Assembly: GCF_013608025.1 (NCBI RefSeq)
Contig: NZ_VDLV01000012.1
Coordinates: 49,770-113,769, forward strand
DNA: 64,000 nt
Origin: Pseudomonas brassicacearum subsp. neoaurantiaca
GTDB taxonomy: Bacteria > Pseudomonadota > Gammaproteobacteria > Pseudomonadales > Pseudomonadaceae
Direction of reading: 5' to 3'
In this document: positions 56,161 to 64,000 of the stretch, piece after piece
Numbering within the stretch: the first letter of the stretch is position 1
Layout of the letters: each line of letters begins with the position of its first letter
The notes under the pieces: model-generated
Told to the model about the DNA's origin: nothing
What the model saw: the letters and a program-made list of their open reading frames with translations, nothing else
Database searches by the model: none
Translations under genes and position numbers: made by a program

Positions 56161-56919
56161 ATGTCCCTGCGCTTCGCGCTCGTTTTGCTGCTGGCCGGTC
56201 TTTGTTCCGGTTGTGTCCTGTCGGGTGACTACAACCCGATGAAGACCAGCAAAGGGCGCGACGAAGCCCGCCAGGCCTATGTGCAACTGGGCATCGGCTA
56301 TCTGCAGCAGGGCATGACCGAGCGGGCCAAGGTGCCACTCAAGAAAGCCCTGGAACTGGATAGCTCCGACGCGGATGCCAATGCGGCGTTGGCGCTGGTG
56401 TTCCAGGCCGAGCTTGAATCGGACCTGGCTGACGAGCATTTTCGCAAGGCGCTGTCGGCCCGGCCGCAAGATGCTCGTATCCTGAACAACTATGGCAGTT
56501 TTCTCTACGAGCAGGCCCGTTACAAGGAAGCCTACGAACGCTTCGAGCAAGCGGCCGCCGATACCCTTTATCCCGAGCGTTCGCGGGTTTTCGAGAACCT
56601 CGGCATGACGGCCGCGAAGCTCGGCCAGCGCGACCTGGCTCGCCAGCAGCTTGAGAAGGCGCTGCGGCTCAACCGCCAACAACCGCGTGCACTGCTGGAA
56701 ATGGCTGAGTTGTCTTACGAAGACAGGCATTATGTGCCCGCGCGTGACTATTACGAGCGTTTTAGCCTGCTCAGCGAACAAAATGCACGTAGTCTATTGC
56801 TCGGCGTTCGCCTGGCACATGTGTTTGAAGATCGCGACAAGGCTGCAAGTTACGGCCTGCAACTTAAAAGACTCTATCCCGGTACGCCGGAATATCAGCA
56901 ATACCTGTCGGAGCAATGA
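56161..56919 (+). CDS. pilW: Type IV pilus biogenesis lipoprotein PilW/PilF
   Basis: 252-aa outer-membrane lipoprotein (signal LVLLLAGLCSGC) with consecutive TPR helices (ARQAYVQLGIGYLQQGM, ADANAALALVFQAEL, ARILNNYGSFLYEQ). It acts as pilotin for the PilQ secretin. Located in the usual rlmN-pilW-rodZ-ispG order. Confidence 0.92.
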   Translation: MSLRFALVLLLAGLCSGCVLSGDYNPMKTSKGRDEARQAYVQLGIGYLQQGMTERAKVPLKKALELDSSDADANAALALVFQAELESDLADEHFRKALSARPQDARILNNYGSFLYEQARYKEAYERFEQAAADTLYPERSRVFENLGMTAAKLGQRDLARQQLEKALRLNRQQPRALLEMAELSYEDRHYVPARDYYERFSLLSEQNARSLLLGVRLAHVFEDRDKAASYGLQLKRLYPGTPEYQQYLSEQ

Positions 56920-57965
56920 TGAAAGCGGCGCATCCCGAAGTTGTAGCAGCGACTCGCGTAAATCCCGGTGAGACCCTGCGTCAAGCCCGCGAAAGCAATG
57001 GTTGGTCGCTGGCCGAAGTGGCCCACAAGCTCAATCTCACCGTGACTTCCCTGAGCAATCTGGAAGCCGGCGCGTTCGACAAATTGCCAGGGCATACCTT
57101 CGCCCGGGGCTACATCCGCGCCTATGCCAAATTGCTGGGCATGGACCAGACCGTTCTGGTCCAGCAGTTCGATCAATTCACCGGTTCCGACGCCCAGGGC
57201 AGCAATGTACACAGCCTGGGCCGTATCGAAGAGCCCGTGCGTGTTTCCCACACCATTCTGCGCATCGTTAGCCTGTTGCTGCTGATCGCGGTGATCGGTG
57301 GCGGTTTTGTCTGGTGGCAAGACCAGGCGTCCTTGCGTACCAAGGAACCGGTTGCGATGAACACGGAGCACGTCGAAGTCGAAGGCGCCGACGGCACCAC
57401 CCAGATCCATCCTCTGGACGAGCCGGAAGACCAGGCTGTTGCCGAAGGCCAGGCTGAAGGCGAAACCGCACTGGCGTTGCCTCAGGGCCAGGATGGTGCC
57501 GAGGACGATACCGCTGCTGGCAGCGAGCCTGCGGTGCCAGCCGTGCCGGTGCCTGCTCCTGCACCTGCCGCGCCAACGGCTCCGGCCCATGCCGGTAGCA
57601 CTCCGGCAGTTCCTGCGAACCCAGCCCACACTGGTAGCACTCCGGTAACACCTGCTGCTCCAACTCCTGCCGCGCCGGCACCCACCGTGTCGGCTCCGGC
57701 TGCCCCAGCGGCCCCAGCAGCGGGTGACGGCCAGGTACAGATCCAGTTCACCGCCGATTGCTGGACGCAGATCACCGATGGCAACGGCAAAGTCTTGTTC
57801 AGTGGCCTCAAGCGCAAGGGCGACAGCGCGTCTGTCAACGGCAAGCCACCGTTTGCCGTACGCCTGGGTTATGCCCGTGGCGCGCAGGTCAGCTACAACG
57901 GCCAGCCGGTCGACATCGCTCCGTTCACCAGTGGCGAGACCGCTCGCCTGAAGTTGGGTCAATAA
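56916..57965 (+). CDS. rodZ: Cytoskeletal protein RodZ
   Basis: 349-aa bitopic protein. Cytoplasmic Xre-type helix-turn-helix (about residues 15-85: GETLRQARESNGWSLAEVAHKL), a single membrane helix (about 112-130), a long Pro/Ala-rich periplasmic stretch and a C-terminal DUF4115 domain (QIQFTADCWTQITDGNGKVL). It links MreB to the cell wall machinery. Start overlaps the pilW stop. Confidence 0.93.
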   Translation: MMKAAHPEVVAATRVNPGETLRQARESNGWSLAEVAHKLNLTVTSLSNLEAGAFDKLPGHTFARGYIRAYAKLLGMDQTVLVQQFDQFTGSDAQGSNVHSLGRIEEPVRVSHTILRIVSLLLLIAVIGGGFVWWQDQASLRTKEPVAMNTEHVEVEGADGTTQIHPLDEPEDQAVAEGQAEGETALALPQGQDGAEDDTAAGSEPAVPAVPVPAPAPAAPTAPAHAGSTPAVPANPAHTGSTPVTPAAPTPAAPAPTVSAPAAPAAPAAGDGQVQIQFTADCWTQITDGNGKVLFSGLKRKGDSASVNGKPPFAVRLGYARGAQVSYNGQPVDIAPFTSGETARLKLGQ

Positions 57966-57968
57966 GTC

Positions 57969-59078
57969 ATGCACGGCGAATCTCCAATCAAGCGTCGCGA
58001 ATCCCGGAAAATCTGGGTCGGTAACGTGCCCGTGGGCGGCGATGCGCCAATCGCTGTGCAGAGCATGACCAACAGCGACACCAATGACGTGGCCGCCACG
58101 GTCGCGCAGATCAACCGCCTGGAAGCCGCTGGCGTCGACATCGTGCGCGTCTCCGTGCCGGACATGGACGCCGCCGAGGCGTTCGGCAAGATCAAGCGAC
58201 TGGTCAAGGTCCCGTTGGTGGCCGACATTCATTTCGACTACCGCATCGCCCTGCGCGTGGCCGAGCTGGGTGTCGATTGCCTGCGCATCAACCCGGGCAA
58301 CATCGGTCGTGAAGACCGCGTGCGTGCCGTGGTGGATGCCGCACGCGACCGCGGCATTCCGATCCGCATCGGGGTGAACGCCGGTTCCCTGGAAAAAGAC
58401 CTGCAGAAGAAATACGGCGAACCGACCCCGGCCGCGCTGGTGGAGTCGGCCCTGCGCCATGTGGAGCACCTCGAACGCCTGAATTTCCAGGACTTCAAGG
58501 TCAGCGTGAAGGCGTCCGACGTGTTCATGGCCGTCGAAGCCTACCGCCTGCTGGCCAAGGAAATTGTCCAGCCCTTGCACCTGGGCATCACCGAAGCCGG
58601 TGGGTTGCGTTCGGGTACGGTGAAATCCGCCGTCGGCCTCGGTATGCTGCTCGCCGAAGGGATTGGCGATACCATCCGCATCTCGTTGGCGGCTGACCCG
58701 GTCGAGGAAGTGAAAGTCGGCTACGACATTCTCAAGTCCCTGCACCTGCGTTCCCGTGGCATCAACTTCATCGCCTGCCCGAGCTGCTCGCGGCAGAACT
58801 TCGATGTGGTCAAGACCATGAACGAGCTGGAAGGGCGCCTTGAAGACCTGCTGGTGCCGCTGGATGTCGCGGTGATCGGTTGCGTGGTCAACGGGCCGGG
58901 CGAAGCCAAGGAGGCCCATATCGGCCTGACTGGCGGTACACCGAACCTGATTTACATCGACGGCAAGCCGTCGCAGAAACTGACGAATGACAATCTGGTG
59001 GATGAGTTGGAACGGCTGATCCGCCAGAAAGCGGCCGAAAAGGTCGAAGCCGACGCAGCGGTCATCGCGCGCGGTTAA
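57969..59078 (+). CDS. ispG: 4-hydroxy-3-methylbut-2-enyl diphosphate synthase
   Basis: 369-aa [4Fe-4S] enzyme of the MEP isoprenoid pathway. Cluster cysteines are in [12 protein letters not shown] and [14 protein letters not shown]. Full length, three bases after rodZ. Confidence 0.97.
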   Translation: MHGESPIKRRESRKIWVGNVPVGGDAPIAVQSMTNSDTNDVAATVAQINRLEAAGVDIVRVSVPDMDAAEAFGKIKRLVKVPLVADIHFDYRIALRVAELGVDCLRINPGNIGREDRVRAVVDAARDRGIPIRIGVNAGSLEKDLQKKYGEPTPAALVESALRHVEHLERLNFQDFKVSVKASDVFMAVEAYRLLAKEIVQPLHLGITEAGGLRSGTVKSAVGLGMLLAEGIGDTIRISLAADPVEEVKVGYDILKSLHLRSRGINFIACPSCSRQNFDVVKTMNELEGRLEDLLVPLDVAVIGCVVNGPGEAKEAHIGLTGGTPNLIYIDGKPSQKLTNDNLVDELERLIRQKAAEKVEADAAVIARG

Positions 59079-59100
59079 GTCGCAAGATTAAGGAATACAT

Positions 59101-60390
59101 GTGAGCAAGCCTCTGCAAGCCATTCGTGGCATGAACGACATCCTGCCCGAGCAGACGCCCCTGTGGCGCTATTTCGAGGGCACCGTGGCGCGTTTGCTGG
59201 ATAACTACGGTTATCGGCAGATCCGCATGCCGATCGTCGAGTTCACCGAGCTGTTCAAGCGCTCCATCGGTGAAGTGACCGACATCGTAGAAAAAGAGAT
59301 GTACACCTTCGACGACCGCAACGGCGATTCCCTGACCCTGCGCCCGGAAGGCACGGCGGCTTGTGTACGTGCGGTGCTCGAGCACGGCATCACCGGCGGC
59401 GGCCAGGTGCAGAAACTCTGGTACGTCGGCCCGATGTTCCGTCACGAACGTCCGCAGAAAGGCCGTTATCGCCAGTTCCACCAGATTGGTCTCGAAGTGT
59501 TCAACCTCGAGGGGCCGGACATCGACGCCGAGCTGATCGTCATGACCTGGCGCCTGTGGGGCGAGTTGGGACTGCGTGATGCGGTCAAGCTCGAGCTCAA
59601 CAGCCTGGGCACCAGTGAATCCCGCGGTCGCTACCGCGAAGCGTTGGTAGAGTTTCTCTCCGCGCACGTGGACAAGCTGGACGAAGACAGCCAGCGCCGC
59701 ATGAAGACCAACCCGTTGCGCGTGCTCGACACCAAGAATCCGGAAACCCAGGCGATCCTGGTGGACGCGCCGAAAATGGCCGACTACCTCGACGACGAGT
59801 CCCGTGCGCACTTCGAAGGGCTGAAGGCTCGCCTGGACGCCGTGGGCATCCCTTACGTGATCAACCCAAAGTTGGTTCGCGGCCTGGATTATTACAGCAA
59901 GACCGTCTTCGAGTGGGTCACTGACAAGCTCGGCGCCCAGGGCACCGTGTGTGCCGGTGGTCGCTATGACGGGCTGGTAGAGCAGATGGGCGGCAAGCCG
60001 ACCCCAGGCGTGGGCTTTGCCATGGGCATCGAGCGCCTGGTGCTGATGCTTGAAGCGCTGGACAAGGTGCCTGAAGAGCTGTCCCGCCAGGTCGACGTCT
60101 ACCTGTGCGCCTTCGGCGAGGCTGCCGAGCTGGCCGCCCTGTCGTTGAGCGAGCGGATCCGCGATCAGTTGCCCAACCTGCGCCTGCAGATCAATGCCGG
60201 CGCCGGCAGCTTCAAGAGCCAATTCAAGAAGGCCGACAAGAGCGGTGCGCTGTACGCATTGATCCTCGGTGACGACGAACTGGCCCAACAAGTGGTAGGT
60301 TTCAAACCCCTGCGTGGCCAGGGCGAACAACAAAGTATTGCCTGGGATGCGCTTGCTGCACACCTGGCCACCTGCGTCGTGCAGGGTTGA
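59101..60390 (+). CDS. hisS: Histidyl-tRNA synthetase
   Basis: 429-aa class II synthetase starting at GTG. Motif 2 ([21 protein letters not shown]), the His-binding [13 protein letters not shown] and motif 3 ([11 protein letters not shown]) are intact. Confidence 0.97.
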   Translation: MSKPLQAIRGMNDILPEQTPLWRYFEGTVARLLDNYGYRQIRMPIVEFTELFKRSIGEVTDIVEKEMYTFDDRNGDSLTLRPEGTAACVRAVLEHGITGGGQVQKLWYVGPMFRHERPQKGRYRQFHQIGLEVFNLEGPDIDAELIVMTWRLWGELGLRDAVKLELNSLGTSESRGRYREALVEFLSAHVDKLDEDSQRRMKTNPLRVLDTKNPETQAILVDAPKMADYLDDESRAHFEGLKARLDAVGIPYVINPKLVRGLDYYSKTVFEWVTDKLGAQGTVCAGGRYDGLVEQMGGKPTPGVGFAMGIERLVLMLEALDKVPEELSRQVDVYLCAFGEAAELAALSLSERIRDQLPNLRLQINAGAGSFKSQFKKADKSGALYALILGDDELAQQVVGFKPLRGQGEQQSIAWDALAAHLATCVVQG

Positions 60391-60430
60391 AGCTGTCAAA
60401 CAGCCGATTTAGCGATTAAGGAGTATTGGG

Positions 60431-61072
60431 GTGTCGAGTACCGAAGATGAACAGCTGGCGGATTTGAAGGACTGGTGGACGCGCAACGGCAAGCCGCTGG
60501 TCACTGGCGGCCTGTTGGCGCTGGTCATCGTGTTCGGCTGGCAGGCCTACCAGAAATACCAGAGCAACCAGTCGCAAGGCGCCTCGATGCTCTACCAGCA
60601 ATTGCTGGAAACCACCCTGACCCCGGACGGCAAGCCTGACGCGGCCCGCGTGGCGGACCTGGCCGGCAAGCTCAACAAAGAGTTCGGCGGCACCGCCTAC
60701 GCCCAGTACGGCAGTCTGTTCGTGGCCAAGGTCGCGGTGGACAGCGGCAAGCTGGACGACGCAGCCACCGAGCTGAAGGCGATCGTCGACAAACCGGCCA
60801 ACCCAACCCTGGGCGAAGTGGCGCGTCAGCGCCTGGCGCAGGTGCTGGCGGCACAGAACAAGACCGAAGACGCCTTGAAGCTGCTCGACGGCGATGCCGA
60901 CAAGGCATTCCTGGCCACTCGCGAAGAACTCAAGGGCGACCTGCTGGTACAGCTGGGCCGTGCCGATGAGGCCCATGCGGCCTACCAAAAAGCCAAGGCT
61001 GCGCTGTCGGATGAAGCGGCGGTCGGTGGCCTGCAAATCAAGCTGGACGACCTGGCCAAAGGGGATGCGTGA
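60431..61072 (+). CDS. YfgM-family TPR protein
   Basis: 213-aa protein starting at GTG after AAGGAG. Cytoplasmic N terminus, one membrane helix (LVTGGLLALVIVFGWQAYQ) and a TPR-like periplasmic domain. YfgM associates with the Sec translocon and periplasmic chaperones in E. coli. Between hisS and bamB as usual. Confidence 0.9.
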   Translation: MSSTEDEQLADLKDWWTRNGKPLVTGGLLALVIVFGWQAYQKYQSNQSQGASMLYQQLLETTLTPDGKPDAARVADLAGKLNKEFGGTAYAQYGSLFVAKVAVDSGKLDDAATELKAIVDKPANPTLGEVARQRLAQVLAAQNKTEDALKLLDGDADKAFLATREELKGDLLVQLGRADEAHAAYQKAKAALSDEAAVGGLQIKLDDLAKGDA

Positions 61073-62216
61073 CGTGATCCGTTGGAAACATGCAGCATTG
61101 CTGGCCCTGGCCATTCTGGCCGCGGGTTGCAGCAGCAACAGCAAGAAAGAACTGCCTCCGGCCGAACTGACCGATTTCAAAGAAGAAGTCGTGCTGCAGA
61201 AGCAATGGAGCCGCTCCATCGGCGACGGCCAGGGTGAAACCTACAACATGCTGGTGCCGGCCATCGACGGCGACACCATTTATGCCGGTGACGTCACCGG
61301 CGTCGTCATGGCCATGGATCGCATGAACGGCGACGTGAAGTGGAAGAAAGATCTCGAGCTGCCTGTGTCCGGCGCCGTTGGCGTGGGTTACGGGCTGGTC
61401 ATGATCGGCACGCTCAAGGGTGAGATCGTCGCCCTGGACGCGAGCAGCGGTGAAGAAAAATGGCGCGCGCGCGTAACCAGTGAAGTCCTCGCACCGCCCG
61501 CCACCAACGGCGACGTGGTCGTGGTCCAGACCCAGGATGACCGCCTGATCGGCCTGGATGCCGCCACCGGCAACCAGCGCTGGTTGTATGACAGCACTCC
61601 GGCGGTACTGACCCTGCGCGGCACCAGCGCGCCGATCGTCACCAACCGCCTCGCGGTAGCTGGCTTGTCGACCGGTAAAGTCGTGGCCCTGGACATTTCC
61701 AACGGCGTGCCGGTCTGGGAACAGCGTGTAGCGATCCCGCAAGGTCGTTCGGAACTGGAACGTGTGGTCGACATCGACGGCGGCTTGCTGCTGTCCGGCG
61801 GTACGCTGTATGTCGCCAGCTACCAGGGTCGCGTCGCGGCACTGGACCTGGAAAGCGGTCGCGTGCTGTGGCAGCGCGATGCGTCCAGCTACGCCGGTGT
61901 CGCCCAAGGTTTTGGCAGCGTCTATGTGAGCCTGTCCTCGGGCACGGTCGAGGGCGTCGATGAGCGTTCCACCACCGCGTTGTGGAGCAACGATTCCCTG
62001 GCCCGTCGTCAACTGTCGGCCCCGGAAGTGTTCTCCAGCTACGTTGCAGTCGGTGACCTGGAAGGTTACCTGCATCTGCTCAGCCAGGTGGACGGTCGTT
62101 TCGTCGGCCGTGAGCGCATCGACAGCGACGGCCTGCGTGCCCGTCCGCTGGTGGTGGGCAGCATGATTTATGTGTATGGCAACAGCGGCAAACTGGAAGC
62201 CCTGACCATCAAGTAA
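61065..62216 (+). CDS. bamB: Outer-membrane assembly lipoprotein BamB
   Basis: 383-aa lipoprotein (signal WKHAALLALAILAAGC, lipobox AAGC) with eight-bladed beta-propeller repeats (DGDTIYAGDVTGVVMAMDR, DLESGRVLWQ). Part of the BAM complex. ATG 61065 overlaps the upstream gene; GTG 61074 with AGGGG nine bases before is an alternative. Confidence 0.95.
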   Translation: MRDVIRWKHAALLALAILAAGCSSNSKKELPPAELTDFKEEVVLQKQWSRSIGDGQGETYNMLVPAIDGDTIYAGDVTGVVMAMDRMNGDVKWKKDLELPVSGAVGVGYGLVMIGTLKGEIVALDASSGEEKWRARVTSEVLAPPATNGDVVVVQTQDDRLIGLDAATGNQRWLYDSTPAVLTLRGTSAPIVTNRLAVAGLSTGKVVALDISNGVPVWEQRVAIPQGRSELERVVDIDGGLLLSGGTLYVASYQGRVAALDLESGRVLWQRDASSYAGVAQGFGSVYVSLSSGTVEGVDERSTTALWSNDSLARRQLSAPEVFSSYVAVGDLEGYLHLLSQVDGRFVGRERIDSDGLRARPLVVGSMIYVYGNSGKLEALTIK

Positions 62217-62255
62217 GACTATGCTTGGGGCTAATCCCCCAAGCGGCTCCAGTTT

Positions 62256-62344
62256 TGTAGGAGCGAGCCTGCTCGCGAATGCGATGGATCAGCGGCCTGT
62301 ATGTCGACTGACCCACTGCTTTCGCGAGCAGGCTCGCTCCCACA
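62256..62344. repeat. REP pair, family A variant
   Basis: Facing copies with the variant core GAGCGAGCCTGCTCGC, between bamB and der. Confidence 0.8.
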
Positions 62345-62418
62345 AGGTGGCCCCCGAGCACCAGCCGCTGCCTCGCAGCGGCTTTTGTATTTTCTGAAAT
62401 AACGAAGTGGAGAGCCGC

Positions 62419-63891
62419 ATGGTTCCCGTAATCGCCCTGGTGGGCCGACCGAACGTCGGCAAGTCCACCTTGTTCAACCGCCTGACCAGGACTCGCGACG
62501 CCATCGTCGGCGACTTGTCCGGTCTGACCCGTGATCGCCAATACGGTGAGGCCAAGTGGCAAGGGCGTACCTATATTCTGGTCGACACCGGCGGCATCTC
62601 CGGTGATGAACACGGCATGGACGAAAAAATGGCCGAGCAGTCGCTGCTCGCCATCGAAGAAGCCGATGTGGTGCTGTTCCTGGTAGACGCCAAGGCCGGT
62701 TTTACCGCCGCCGACCAGATGATCGCCGAGCATTTGCGCAAACGTAACAAGCGTTCCTACGTGGTCGCCAACAAGGTCGACAACATCGACCCGGACATGG
62801 CCCGCGCCGAGTTCGCACCGTTGGGCATGGGCCAGGCAATCCCGATCGCCGGCGCCCACGGCCGTGGCATCACCCAGATGCTGGAAATCGCTCTGGAGAG
62901 TTTCCCGAAAGACGACGAAGACGAGCCGGAAGAAGGCGAGGAAGAAGTCGTTGCCGAAGGCGAGGAAGCCAAGCGCATTCCGGGCCCGAGCGAAAAGGAC
63001 GGGATCAAGATTGCGATCATCGGCCGTCCGAATGTCGGCAAGTCGACGTTGGTCAACCGCATGCTCGGCGAAGATCGGGTGATCGTCTACGACCAGCCCG
63101 GCACCACCCGCGACAGCATCTACATTCCCTTCGAGCGTAACGAAGAGAAGTACACGCTGATCGACACCGCCGGTGTGCGCAAGCGCGGCAAGATCCACGA
63201 GGAAGTTGAAAAGTTCTCCGTGGTCAAAACCCTGCAGGCGATCAAAGACGCCAACGTGGTGATCTTCGTGATGGACGCCCGTGAAGGCGTGGTCGATCAC
63301 GACCTGAACCTGCTGGGCTTTGCCTTGGAAGCCGGTCGTGCGTTGGTCATCGCGATCAACAAGTGGGACGGCATGACGCCGAGCGAACGGGATTACGTGA
63401 AGGTCGAATTGCAGCGCCGGCTGTTCTTCGTCGACTTCGCCGACATCCACTTCATCTCGGCCCTGCACGGCACGGGCGTGGGCAACCTCTACGCCTCGGT
63501 GCAGAACTCGTTCAAGTCGGCGGTCACCCGCTGGCCGACCAACCGCCTGACCCAGATTCTCGAAGATGCCGTTGGCGAGCACGCGCCACCGATGGTCAAC
63601 AACCGTCGGATCAAGCTGCGCTACGCCCACTTGGGTGGCGCCAACCCGCCGATCATTGTGATCCACGGCAACCAGATCGAGAAAGTGCCCAAGTCGTACG
63701 TTCGCTATCTGGAGAACACTTATCGTCGCGTCCTGAAGTTGGTCGGCACCCCGATCCGCATCGAGTTCAAGGGCGGCGAGAACCCGTACGAAGGCAACAA
63801 GAACACGCTCACCGACCGCCAGGTCAACAAGAAGCGCCGCTTGATGTCGCACCACAAGAAGGCCGACAAGAAGCGCCGCGACAAGCGCTGA
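62419..63891 (+). CDS. der: Ribosome-assembly GTPase Der (EngA)
   Basis: 490-aa protein with two tandem GTPase domains ([11 protein letters not shown] at residue 9 and [11 protein letters not shown] near 205) joined by an acidic linker ([18 protein letters not shown]), and a C-terminal KH-like domain with a Lys/Arg tail. Needed for 50S subunit assembly. ATG 62419 follows GTGGAGAG. Confidence 0.97.
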   Translation: MVPVIALVGRPNVGKSTLFNRLTRTRDAIVGDLSGLTRDRQYGEAKWQGRTYILVDTGGISGDEHGMDEKMAEQSLLAIEEADVVLFLVDAKAGFTAADQMIAEHLRKRNKRSYVVANKVDNIDPDMARAEFAPLGMGQAIPIAGAHGRGITQMLEIALESFPKDDEDEPEEGEEEVVAEGEEAKRIPGPSEKDGIKIAIIGRPNVGKSTLVNRMLGEDRVIVYDQPGTTRDSIYIPFERNEEKYTLIDTAGVRKRGKIHEEVEKFSVVKTLQAIKDANVVIFVMDAREGVVDHDLNLLGFALEAGRALVIAINKWDGMTPSERDYVKVELQRRLFFVDFADIHFISALHGTGVGNLYASVQNSFKSAVTRWPTNRLTQILEDAVGEHAPPMVNNRRIKLRYAHLGGANPPIIVIHGNQIEKVPKSYVRYLENTYRRVLKLVGTPIRIEFKGGENPYEGNKNTLTDRQVNKKRRLMSHHKKADKKRRDKR

Positions 63892-63916
63892 TCCGGGATT
63901 TGTCCGGATCGCTTTT

Positions 63917-63958
63917 GTGGCGAGGGAGCTTGCTCCCGCTGGGTTGAGCAGCATCCCC
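63917..63958 (+). repeat. REP element, family B
   Basis: GTGGCGAGGGAGCTTGCTCC plus a diverged tail (CTGGGTTGAGCAGCATCCCC) downstream of der; a partner may lie beyond the window. Confidence 0.75.
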
Positions 63959-64000
63959 AAAGATGTACCTGTCACCACGGTGCATCAGATGAAACACAGG

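Noticed and set aside
54949..58919. Very long minus-strand open frames (610 and 674 codons) opposite rlmN-pilW-rodZ-ispG
   Set aside because: They mirror the codon pattern of certain core genes on the plus strand and encode low-complexity His/Arg/Gly-rich sequence.
62209..63978. 589-codon open frame antisense to der
   Set aside because: High-GC antisense shadow; der is intact on the other strand and the antisense product has no recognisable domain.

Overview
The window looks like chromosomal DNA of a fluorescent Pseudomonas (P. fluorescens group). I base this on the core gene orders (queA-tgt-yajC-secD-secF, suhB/trmJ-cysE, iscRSUA-hscBA-fdx-iscX, ndk-rlmN-pilW-rodZ-ispG-hisS-yfgM-bamB-der), on high GC, and on two families of Pseudomonas-type REP hairpins scattered between genes. 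No database search was possible, so all names rest on motifs and recognised family sequences.

Layout. 1-8.6 kb: end of an ogt-like gene, a LysE exporter, a PhoD-like phosphatase, a C4-dicarboxylate-type TRAP transporter (dctM, dctQ and two tandem dctP paralogues), a type VI amidase effector of the Tae4 family with a small membrane protein overlapping it (probable immunity), and a VOC protein. 8.8-17.9 kb: an uptake and catabolic locus with an enolase-superfamily dehydratase behind a promoter that carries an 18-bp palindrome, a complete peptide/oligosaccharide-type ABC importer, a KdgM-like outer-membrane porin, and two divergent FadR-type regulators. 18.0-24.4 kb: a VOC pseudogene broken by a 4-bp duplication, a racemase/isomerase pair, and proteins of unknown function (DUF4256, an unrecognised 501-aa protein, a HEAT-repeat protein, DUF488). 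24.6-31.2 kb: a response regulator, a hybrid sensor kinase and a TonB receptor in one overlapping operon, then a PAS-GGDEF cyclase.

31.3-39.5 kb is accessory DNA that ends at a tRNA-Leu(CAA) gene. It holds two copies of a DUF6124 gene, each behind a leader that I read as a C4-type antisense RNA. The pairing arms of the two copies have changed together, so each leader matches its own target. Next comes an AT-rich three-gene operon (ParA-like ATPase plus two HEPN-like proteins), which may be an undescribed defence or toxin system. A tandemly duplicated leader follows, containing a 20-nt stretch antisense to the 16S rRNA 530 region, in front of a small basic protein and an LMW-PTP-like protein. 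Last is a membrane-anchored DpnII/MboI-like nuclease with a small partner.

39.7-64 kb is core genome: queuosine tRNA modification, Sec accessory proteins, a glycine-zipper protein, suhB, trmJ, cysE, the complete isc iron-sulphur operon with an IscR-type operator, ndk, rlmN, pilW, rodZ, ispG, hisS, yfgM, bamB and der.
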